Of a DNA stretch of 7,403 bases, positions 1 to 4,847 are shown piece by piece. The stretch covers positions 331 through 7,733 of the forward strand of contig JAJXDX010000085.1 of NCBI GenBank assembly GCA_021640185.1, in the 5' to 3' direction. Both the position numbers and the translations under genes were made by a program. How positions within the stretch are numbered: the stretch's first letter is position 1; every line of letters starts with the position of its first letter. The stretch is from Oscillospiraceae bacterium. Its GTDB lineage: Bacteria > Bacillota > Clostridia > Oscillospirales > Acutalibacteraceae. The notes under the pieces are model-generated. The model did not search any database. It saw only the letters and a program-made list of their open reading frames with translations, and was not told where the DNA came from.

Positions 1-48
1 ACGGCGCTTGATCAGGCGTGACACCTTCAGGTATTTGTCCAGTCTCAT
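1..48 (-). CDS. rqcP: RqcP/YabO-type S4-domain RNA-binding protein, N-terminal fragment
   Basis: Only the first 16 codons are inside the window; the gene runs off the left edge. They read MRLDKYLKVSRLIKRR, which is the characteristic start of the small S4-domain proteins YabO/RqcP (Hsp15-like). Members of this family bind the 50S subunit with peptidyl-tRNA and assist the RqcH-driven tailing step of ribosome-associated quality control. A strong ribosome binding site (AGGAGGA, 54-60) sits 5 nt upstream of the ATG. The gene follows hup in the same direction, an order common in Clostridia, where yabP, yabQ and divIC often come next. Identification rests on a short but very characteristic N-terminus. 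Confidence 0.85.
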   Translation of the reverse strand, partial: MRLDKYLKVSRLIKRR

Positions 49-81
49 GGTCATCCTCCTTTATCGAGGGTCGTGTAAACG

Positions 82-108
82 AAGAGCCGCCCGTTCCGGG
101 CGGCTCTT
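82..108 (-). terminator. 12-bp hairpin between hup and rqcP (weak terminator or attenuator)
   Basis: A perfect 12-bp GC-rich stem (82-93 with 97-108) closes a 3-nt loop, 23 nt past the hup stop codon. On the minus strand it is followed by CGTTTAC, so the U-tract is poor. It may terminate only part of hup transcription, letting rqcP be read at a lower level, or it may stabilise the 3' end of hup mRNA. The stem is directly visible; its strength as a terminator is inferred. Confidence 0.65.
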
Positions 109-130
109 GCGGTGATCGATACGATCCGAT

Positions 131-403
131 TTATTTGATCGCGTTCTTCAGCGCCTGACCGGCCTTGAAGACGGGCTGCTTGGAGGCAGCGATCTCGATG
201 GTCTCCTTCGTCTGCGGGTTGCGGCCCGTGCGGGCAGCGCGCTCGCGCACCTCGAAGGTGCCGAAGCCGATCAGCTGGACCTTGTCACCGTTCGCCAGAG
301 CGCCCTCGATCGAGGAAACGACGGCAGCAACGGCCTTCTCGGCATCTTTCTTGGACAGACCGGCCTTTTCGGCGACAGCCGCGATGAGTTCCACTTTGTT
401 CAT
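131..403 (-). CDS. hup: HU family DNA-binding protein
   Basis: This encodes a 90-residue histone-like protein, the usual length for HU. HU forms dimers that bend and compact the nucleoid. The start MNKVELIAAVAEKAGLSKKD and helical N-terminal half (1-40) are followed by the conserved GFGTFEVRERAARTGRNP segment (47-63), which carries the beta-arm with the DNA-intercalating proline P63. The arm reads RNPQTKETIEI, with Lys where many homologues have Gly. The ATG at 403 is chosen because GGAGGAA (411-417) lies 7 nt upstream. The frame stays open further upstream, but a longer protein would have no ribosome binding site and would not match the family. It has its own promoter (543-571) and is followed by rqcP. 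Confidence 0.95.
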   Translation of the reverse strand: MNKVELIAAVAEKAGLSKKDAEKAVAAVVSSIEGALANGDKVQLIGFGTFEVRERAARTGRNPQTKETIEIAASKQPVFKAGQALKNAIK

Positions 404-536
404 GATGATCTTCCTCCATAAAATGATATTGTTTTTTCCGGCGGAAAAGCCGCATACGGATACAGGCCGCAGACCGACGCCGCGCACAAGCGCGGCATCC
501 GGATCGGGCAGCCTTACCGACCGGAATGCTTGACCG
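404..536 (-). promoter_or_regulatory. hup 5' leader with small hairpins
   Basis: From the predicted start site (about 536) to the hup ATG the mRNA would carry about 130 untranslated nt. It contains a perfect 7-bp stem (479-485 with 490-496, loop ACAA on the plus strand) and a weaker 6-bp stem (434-439 with 443-448) just before the ribosome binding site. No known riboswitch core is recognised. Any regulation through these stems is inference. Confidence 0.4.
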
Positions 537-542
537 AAAAAT

Positions 543-571
543 ACTATACCCTATTTGGCGGCATTTTTCAA
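543..571 (-). promoter_or_regulatory. Sigma-A promoter for hup
   Basis: On the minus strand a TTGAAA -35 hexamer (566-571), a 17-bp spacer and a TATAGT -10 hexamer (543-548) point toward hup. Each hexamer differs from consensus by one base and the spacing is ideal. Transcription would start near position 536. The promoter lies downstream of the ABC-operon hairpin, so hup appears to be transcribed independently. Confidence 0.8.
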
Positions 572-674
572 GAGGAAAAGCGGCGATTTGTGAGTATAAC
601 AGAAAATGGTGTCGATTTCCTATCGGTTTTGCCCAAAAACACACGGCAAACTGCGCCCGCACGGGCATAGCAAA

Positions 675-707
675 GCCCATACGGCGGCAAAATGCCGCCG
701 TATGGGC
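675..707 (-). terminator. 15-bp hairpin ending the ABC transporter operon
   Basis: This is a perfect 15-bp inverted repeat (675-689 with 693-707) with a 3-nt loop, 37 nt after the stop codon of the ATPase gene. On the minus strand the stem is followed by TTTGCT, a short interrupted U-tract. A small 5-bp stem (655-659 with 662-666) follows. Position and strength argue for operon termination. Confidence 0.75.
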
Positions 708-744
708 ACAGAAGAACGAAGGATCCGGAGGGAGAAAAAGGTGG

Positions 745-1539
745 TCAGGCCAGCAAAGTGCGGTCGTTCGCAAAGCTCTCGTGGCTGATCTGCTCGAACA
801 TCTGCAGCAGATCCTGCACGGTCAGGCGCTTTTTCTCCTCGCCGCCGACGGAGAAGATGATCTTGCCCGCGTGCATCATCACCAGCCGGTCGCCCAACCG
901 GATGGCATCGTTCATGTTGTGGGTGATCATCAGGGTGGTCAGCTGCTCGTCGCGCACGATCTTGTCGGTCACCGCAAGCACCTTGGCCGCCGTTTTGGGG
1001 TCAAGGGCGGCGGTATGCTCGTCAAGCAGCAGCACCTTCGGCTTTTTCAGCGTCGCCATCAGCAGCGTCAGCGCTTGGCGCTGCCCGCCGGACAGCAGCC
1101 CGACCTTCGTCGTCAGCCGGTCCTCCAGCCCCAGGTCGAACTCGTGCAGCAGGGTGCGGTAGCGCTCGCGCTCCGCGGCGGTGATGCCCCAGCGCAGGCC
1201 GCGCCGCTGCCCGCGGCGCATGGCAAGGGCAAGGTTCTCCTCGATCTGCATGGTGGGCGCCGTGCCCATCATCGGGTCTTGGAACACACGGCCGAGGTAC
1301 TTCGCCCGGCGATGCTCCGGCATCCCGGTAACGTCGATGCCGTCAAGCACGATCTGCCCGCTGTCCGGCTTCCACACGCCGCTGACGGCGTTGAGCATCG
1401 TGCTTTTGCCCGCGCCGTTGCCGCCGATCACGGTGACGAACTCGCCGTCCTGCAGCGTCAGATCCAGCCCGTCGAGGGCGACCTTTTCGTTGACGGTGCC
1501 GGGGTTGAAGGTCTTTCTGATCTGTTTGAGTTCAAGCAC
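745..1539 (-). CDS. ABC transporter ATP-binding protein, TrpZ-like (aromatic amino acid import)
   Basis: This cytoplasmic ATPase would power the importer encoded by the two genes upstream. With the start chosen here it has 264 residues. Visible motifs in order are Walker A GGNGAGKST (39-47), Q-loop VFQDP (Q87), signature LSGGQ (149-153), Walker B VLLLDE (169-174), the unusual-looking DEHTAALDP D-loop region and the H-loop ITH (H207). The histidine replacing the common Pro of DEPT is, as I recall it, typical of this TrpZ-like group. The GTG at 1539 is preferred because GGAGG sits 8 nt upstream. An in-frame GTG at 1548 directly abuts that site and is too close. The gene overlaps the permease stop by 8 nt, implying translational coupling. 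The exact substrate cannot be read from the ATPase. Confidence 0.93.
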   Translation of the reverse strand: MLELKQIRKTFNPGTVNEKVALDGLDLTLQDGEFVTVIGGNGAGKSTMLNAVSGVWKPDSGQIVLDGIDVTGMPEHRRAKYLGRVFQDPMMGTAPTMQIEENLALAMRRGQRRGLRWGITAAERERYRTLLHEFDLGLEDRLTTKVGLLSGGQRQALTLLMATLKKPKVLLLDEHTAALDPKTAAKVLAVTDKIVRDEQLTTLMITHNMNDAIRLGDRLVMMHAGKIIFSVGGEEKKRLTVQDLLQMFEQISHESFANDRTLLA

Positions 1540-2458
1540 GTCCGGCACCTCCCTTCACTTTTTTGCGGGTCAGGCTGCTTTTCCAGTACGGCAAGGCGAG
1601 GAACAGCGCCACGATCAGCGCCGTCAGCAGCTTGAGATCGTTGGTGTTCAGGCCCATCTGCAGCACCAGCTGCAGCACCAGATAATAGATGACCGCGCCG
1701 ATGCACACGGCAAGCATCCGCAGCGCGAAGTTGCGGAAGATGCGGTCGAACAGCACCTCGCCGATGATGACGGCCGCAAGACCGATCACGATCGCGCCGC
1801 GCCCCATGTTCACGTCGGCGGAGCCTTGGTACTGCGCGAGCAGGCCGCCGGAGAACGCCACCAATCCGTTGGAGAGCATCAGCCCCAGCACGACGTTGCC
1901 GCGCACGTTGATGCCCTGTGCGCTGGCCATGCGGCGGTTGGCACCCGTCGCCCGCAGCGCACAGCCGCGCTCCGTGCCGAAGAACCAGTACAGCGCCGCG
2001 ATCAGCACCGCGATCATCAACAGCAGCAGCGGCAGCGGGTTCTGCAGCGACACGTCGCGCACATACCGCTGCGAAACGACCAGCGCATATTTATCCACGC
2101 TGACCGGTTGGTTCGATTTGTTGGCCATGATCCGCAGGTTGACCGAATACAGCGCAAGCTGCGTCAGAATGCCCGCCAAGATCGCCGGGATGCCGCAGCG
2201 CGTGTGGAACAGCCCGGTCACCAGACCGGCCAGCATCCCGATGAGGAACGCGCACGCCATGGCGAGCCATACGTTCGCCCCGGCGCGGATCATCATGACC
2301 GCCACCGCGCCGCCGGTGGCCAGCGAACCGTCGACGGTCAGATCTGCCACGTCCAAAATGCGGAAGGTCAGATAAACGCCGATCGCCATGATGCCCCAGA
2401 TCAGCCCCTGCGTGACCGCACCGGGCATCGCGTTCAAAAACGACAGCAAGAAATCCAT
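1532..2458 (-). CDS. ABC transporter permease, TrpY-like (BPD_transp_2 type)
   Basis: This is a 308-residue integral membrane protein with about eight or nine hydrophobic segments (roughly 14-33, 41-58, 64-83, 90-108, 142-160, 188-206, 221-239, 247-267, 275-290). A cytoplasmic loop GTERGCALRATGANRRMASA (161-180) resembles the EAA-type coupling loop of branched-chain-type permeases that contacts the ATPase. The N-terminal stretch TFRILDVADLTVDGS (31-45) is characteristic of the permeases paired with PF04392 binding proteins. ATG 2458 is preceded by GAGGAG (2468-2473) at 9 nt. It sits between the binding-protein and ATPase genes, and one permease gene presumably supplies a homodimer. Confidence 0.93.
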   Translation of the reverse strand: MDFLLSFLNAMPGAVTQGLIWGIMAIGVYLTFRILDVADLTVDGSLATGGAVAVMMIRAGANVWLAMACAFLIGMLAGLVTGLFHTRCGIPAILAGILTQLALYSVNLRIMANKSNQPVSVDKYALVVSQRYVRDVSLQNPLPLLLLMIAVLIAALYWFFGTERGCALRATGANRRMASAQGINVRGNVVLGLMLSNGLVAFSGGLLAQYQGSADVNMGRGAIVIGLAAVIIGEVLFDRIFRNFALRMLAVCIGAVIYYLVLQLVLQMGLNTNDLKLLTALIVALFLALPYWKSSLTRKKVKGGAGRA

Positions 2459-2510
2459 AAGGTCACTCTCCTCATCGACGGGCCGCCATGCACCGCATAC
2501 AGCAAGCCGC

Positions 2511-2546
2511 GGGGCCGCACCCGATCGGTGCGGTCCCGTGCGGCCC
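2511..2546 (-). repeat. Intercistronic hairpin between binding-protein and permease genes
   Basis: The 102-nt gap between the two cistrons holds strong self-complementarity in two alternative forms. One is a 7-bp stem (2515-2521 with 2527-2533, 5-nt loop) extended by three pairs beyond one mismatch. The other is a 9-bp stem (2512-2520 with 2538-2546). No U-tract follows, so it is unlikely to be a full terminator. Such structures commonly protect an upstream binding-protein mRNA or reduce flow into the permease gene. That role is inferred here. Confidence 0.6.
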
Positions 2547-2560
2547 GTTCATTTTCCGTT

Positions 2561-3526
2561 TCAGTTCGCGTCCAGCGCCGTGTAGCCCTCCGGCACGGTC
2601 AGCCCCAGCGCCGTGCAGTTGGCGGCGTTGTACATCTTGGTCGTTTTGGGGGCGAACTCGACCGGCATGGTGGAGATATCGGCCTCGCCCTTGAGGATCT
2701 TGGCCGCCATCTGTCCGGTGGTGTAGCCCAGATCGTAGTAGCTGATCGACAGCGTAGCCACGCCGCAGCCGCCGCAGATCCCGCTCTCGCCCGCGATGAC
2801 CGGTTTTTTCGCCGGGATGACGACGTTCGCGATCGCCTCGGTGTTGTTCGCGGCGGTGTTATCGGTGGGGATGTAGATCACGTCGGATGCCGCGCAGGCG
2901 GACTGCGCGACCGAGGCGACATCGTTGGTATCCGTGAAGGCGAACGGCGTGCACGTGTAGCCGAGGGTCGTCAGGTAATCGGTCATCTTATCCACCTGAT
3001 ACTGGCTGTTCGCCTCGGCAGAGCAGTACAGCAGCCCTACGTTCTTCGCGTCCGGGAACCACTCCTTGACCATCGCCGCCTGCTGATCGAGCGGTGCCAG
3101 ATCCGACGTACCGGAGATGTTGCCGCCCACCGTGCCGGTCCAGTCCTTGATCTCCAGCGCCGTGGCGTAATCGGTCACCGAGGTGCCCAGCACCGGGATC
3201 GTATCCGTCGCGGACGCGGCCGCCTGCAGCGGCGAGGTCGCATTGGCCAAGATCAGATCCACATTTTTGGACACGAAGCCGTTGATGATCGTCGGGCAGT
3301 TCGGTGCCTCGCCGGAGGCGTTCTGCTCGTCGAACTTCACCTTGTCGCCCAGCGCCTCGGTCAGCGCATCCTTGAAGCCCTGCGTCGCCGCATCCAGCGC
3401 CGGATGCTGCGCCAGCTGGCAGATGCCGACGGTATAGCCGTCGCCGCCCGACGTCCCGCCGCAGCCGCAGCACGCGGCGGCGATACACCCGGCGATCAGC
3501 AGTGCCAAGATCTTTTTCCTTTTCAT
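2561..3526 (-). CDS. ABC transporter substrate-binding lipoprotein, TrpX/CD0873-like (PF04392 type)
   Basis: This 321-residue extracellular solute-binding lipoprotein is the first structural gene of the importer operon. The N-terminus MKRKKILALLIAGCIAAACCGCGG has a lysine-rich n-region, a hydrophobic core and several cysteines. The lipid-anchored Cys is probably C19 or C20, although C14 in LIAGC also fits a lipobox. The mature domain begins with YTVGICQLAQHPALDAATQGF (31-51), the hallmark of the TrpX-like ABC_sub_bind family, and continues with LILANATSPLQAA and VLGTSVTDY, typical of its two-lobed fold. Characterised members bind tryptophan (streptococcal TrpX) or tyrosine (CD0873 of Clostridioides difficile). 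The upstream attenuator favours tyrosine here. AAGGGG (3535-3540) lies 8 nt before the ATG. Confidence 0.92.
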   Translation of the reverse strand: MKRKKILALLIAGCIAAACCGCGGTSGGDGYTVGICQLAQHPALDAATQGFKDALTEALGDKVKFDEQNASGEAPNCPTIINGFVSKNVDLILANATSPLQAAASATDTIPVLGTSVTDYATALEIKDWTGTVGGNISGTSDLAPLDQQAAMVKEWFPDAKNVGLLYCSAEANSQYQVDKMTDYLTTLGYTCTPFAFTDTNDVASVAQSACAASDVIYIPTDNTAANNTEAIANVVIPAKKPVIAGESGICGGCGVATLSISYYDLGYTTGQMAAKILKGEADISTMPVEFAPKTTKMYNAANCTALGLTVPEGYTALDAN

Positions 3527-3559
3527 GTCGATGACCCCTTTTCTTTTTTTGCCCTGTCA

Positions 3560-3581
3560 TTTTGACGGCCGCCCGTCAAAA
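3560..3581 (-). promoter_or_regulatory. 9-bp hairpin directly after the attenuator U-tract
   Basis: On the minus strand, TTTTGACGG (3573-3581) pairs perfectly with CCGTCAAAA (3560-3568) around a 4-nt loop. The 5' arm uses the last part of the attenuator's U-tract, so the stem can form only in read-through RNA. It lies upstream of the ribosome binding site of the lipoprotein gene. It may clean or protect the 5' end of the read-through message. Confidence 0.55.
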
Positions 3582-3626
3582 ACAAAAAGCCCACCCGCCG
3601 GCCGGATCCCCGGTCGGCGGATGGAC
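3578..3626 (-). terminator. Intrinsic terminator in the leader (attenuator)
   Basis: The lower stem has 12 consecutive pairs (3615-3626 with 3589-3600, two of them G-U). After one A-C mismatch come 4 more pairs (3610-3613 with 3602-3605) and a GGAT loop. The stem is followed at once by T5GT5 (3578-3588). It has every mark of a strong intrinsic terminator. It lies downstream of the promoter and small ORF and 52 nt upstream of the first transporter gene, so it would stop transcription before the operon unless overridden. Confidence 0.9.
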
Positions 3627-3682
3627 TGCCCGTTCATGCCGTGCGACGCTCAAGCGGTGCGCGTGTCCATGACGAACAGTCC
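3623..3682 (-). promoter_or_regulatory. Candidate antiterminator pairing
   Basis: GGACTGTTCGT (3672-3682, codons 13-16 of the leader ORF) can pair over 11 bp (9 Watson-Crick, 2 G-U) with ACGGGCAGTCC (3623-3633). The partner includes the first 4 nt of the terminator's 5' arm, so both structures cannot be complete together. A second, shorter option pairs ATGGAC (3665-3670, codons 17-18) with GTCCAT (3621-3626), which blocks 6 nt of that arm. The complementarity is seen directly. The regulatory role is inferred, and the modest overlap with the terminator is a weakness. Confidence 0.55.
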
Positions 3683-3718
3683 GGTTTGCCCGATAAAGTA
3701 ATATCGATACGCCCGCAT
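3650..3718 (-). CDS. Tyr-rich leader peptide of the ABC importer operon
   Basis: This is a 22-residue ORF between the promoter and the attenuator, too short to be a usual annotated gene. It starts at ATG 3718 and is preceded by GGAGAGGAG (3728-3736) with 9 nt spacing, as good a site as those of the real genes here. It ends in TGA 24 nt before the terminator stem. Codons 4-8 read Tyr-Arg-Tyr-Tyr-Phe, and a further Phe is codon 15. There are no Trp codons. Three Tyr in four codons is far above chance for a high-GC coding sequence. The expected role is ribosome stalling when charged tRNA-Tyr (or tRNA-Phe) is scarce, with the peptide itself having no other job. An alternative is an arrest peptide that senses the free amino acid. 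I do not recognise this peptide from described systems. Confidence 0.72.
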   Translation of the reverse strand: MRAYRYYFIGQTGLFVMDTRTA

Positions 3719-3739
3719 GGTCACCCGCTCCTCTCCATC

Positions 3740-3761
3740 GGCCGATCCGTTTCGGTCGGCC
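3740..3761 (-). promoter_or_regulatory. 5'-terminal hairpin of the ABC operon leader
   Basis: GGCCGA (3756-3761) pairs with TCGGCC (3740-3745), and inside it CCG pairs with CGG around an AAA loop with one bulged A. It starts only a few nt after the predicted transcription start and ends just before the leader peptide's ribosome binding site. It probably protects the 5' end or sets early ribosome loading. Confidence 0.55.
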
Positions 3762-3772
3762 TGTTATGGTGT

Positions 3773-3800
3773 ATTATACACCTGTCTGCAAATTTGTCAA
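3773..3800 (-). promoter_or_regulatory. Consensus sigma-A promoter of the ABC importer operon
   Basis: On the minus strand a perfect TTGACA (3795-3800) and a perfect TATAAT (3773-3778) are separated by 16 bp. Transcription should begin near 3766, leaving about 240 nt of leader before the lipoprotein ATG. A promoter this strong combined with a strong leader terminator fits control by attenuation rather than by initiation. Confidence 0.9.
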
Positions 3801-3831
3801 TGCTTTAAACGGTCAAATCGCTAAATTCAGC

Positions 3832-3877
3832 AGATCGCCGAATACCGTTATCAAAAAACAGCAGTATTCGGCGATCT
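3832..3877 (-). terminator. 14-bp inverted repeat after the G3E operon
   Basis: AGATCGCCGAATAC (3832-3845) and its exact complement (3864-3877) flank an 18-nt loop, starting 12 nt after the stop of the second G3E gene. No U-tract follows either arm on the minus strand; the only T6 run lies inside the loop. It probably forms the 3' end of the operon mRNA and separates it from the promoter 18 bp further on, but it is not a classical intrinsic terminator. Confidence 0.5.
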
Positions 3878-3889
3878 TGATGGATATCC

Positions 3890-4837
3890 TCAATAGAACG
3901 TAGCCACTTCGTTTTCCGGCTTTTCGGCCGGGGCGACGGAAACGGCGGTCAGCACCGGGCCGACGCGGCCGTAACACTCGTGCTTTTTCACGGCGATCGT
4001 AGCCTCCACGGTGACCCAGTCGCGGCTTTTCAGCGTTTCCGCCTGCGGCCAGACGCATACCAGTCCGGCAAAACGGATGTCCTCGGCGCAGCAGGTCATC
4101 AGCGGACGGCCGATCAGGAAGCAGCCCTTGGGGATCGAGCGCTCCCGCACGACCTGCCCGGTGAACCGGACGGTCTTGCCGTCATAGCCGGACAGATCCT
4201 CGGACAGGTCACGGTACCACAGGGCATAGTCCTTGTCCTCCACCGCGATCACCGCCGCGTTTTTGTCAAAGGGCAGCGGATCCTCGATATCGTCGTATTC
4301 CACGTCGTCGCCGCCGTGGTCGTAGGCGATGTCCGCGCGGCGGCTGACGCCGCGCACGATCTTGTGCAGCGGCAGCTTGTCCTGCTCGCGCGGCATCCGC
4401 GTGAACACGACCAGCTCCGGCGTGCCCAGCTTATCGACGACGAGGCTGCGCATATTCGCGTTGTACGCGGCGAAGGTCGACGCGTCGGCGAACATCATCT
4501 CCTGATAGATCGTCCAGTTCTTCGGCATGGCGGAGAACAGGTCGGAGAGCAGCCACATCCCGTTGTATTCGATCATCACGCGCTGCGCGCGGTGCTTTTT
4601 CTGCAATGCGGTCAGCGCGTCGGCCGTCAGAGCAGACTTGTCCTCGATCGGCTCGATCGATACGTTCTTGCCCGAAAAGCGGGAGGGATCGTACTCGACC
4701 TCGCCCTCCTCGCACAGCAGAAGCAGCGTCCGCTCGCCTTTGTTGAAGCGCTCGTCCTCCAGCGTGCTTTGGATGAAGGTGGTCTTTCCGCCGTCCAAAA
4801 AGCCGGTGAACAGATAGACCGGGATCTCTGCAGCCAT
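3890..4837 (-). CDS. CobW-like G3E P-loop protein with YcgQ/DUF1980-like C-terminal domain
   Basis: This is a 315-residue soluble protein. The N-terminal half is a G3E-type P-loop domain with Walker A GFLDGGKTT (12-20) and a Walker B-like VMIEYNG (87-93, ExxG). The CxCC metal motif of true COG0523 metallochaperones is absent, and the guanine-specificity motif is degenerate (FTRMP, 145-149). The C-terminal part (about 195-300), with GKTVRFTGQVVRE and FLIGRPLMTCCAEDI, resembles the C-terminal domain of YcgQ/TIGR03943 proteins, including the paired cysteines C249-C250. No membrane segment is seen, unlike YcgQ itself. ATG 4837 has AAGGAGG (4843-4849) at 5 nt, overlapping the stop codon of the upstream G3E gene, so the two are coupled. 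A role in metal delivery or homeostasis is inferred from family and neighbour; the metal is not known. Confidence 0.82.
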   Translation of the reverse strand: MAAEIPVYLFTGFLDGGKTTFIQSTLEDERFNKGERTLLLLCEEGEVEYDPSRFSGKNVSIEPIEDKSALTADALTALQKKHRAQRVMIEYNGMWLLSDLFSAMPKNWTIYQEMMFADASTFAAYNANMRSLVVDKLGTPELVVFTRMPREQDKLPLHKIVRGVSRRADIAYDHGGDDVEYDDIEDPLPFDKNAAVIAVEDKDYALWYRDLSEDLSGYDGKTVRFTGQVVRERSIPKGCFLIGRPLMTCCAEDIRFAGLVCVWPQAETLKSRDWVTVEATIAVKKHECYGRVGPVLTAVSVAPAEKPENEVATFY

Positions 4838-4847
4838 GTTGCCCTCC

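Noticed and set aside
400..498. Possible 32-codon upstream ORF ending on the hup start codon (minus strand)
   Set aside because: It overlaps the hup start in ATGA fashion, but it has no good ribosome binding site at the right distance and no recognisable composition signal.
1181..3565. Very long plus-strand open frame (794 codons) opposite the ABC importer genes
   Set aside because: It is antisense to three clearly identified genes, is rich in Arg/His/Gln as expected for a complementary GC-rich frame, and shows no domain or convincing ribosome binding site. The same holds for plus-strand frames at 526-1635, 3980-5089 and 4836-5963.
3710..3730. T-box-like sequence (GGGTGACCATGCGGG) in the ABC operon leader
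   Set aside because: It only loosely resembles the T-box consensus, overlaps the leader peptide start, leaves too little RNA upstream for a Stem I, and lies about 90 nt from the terminator. The leader peptide explains the region better.
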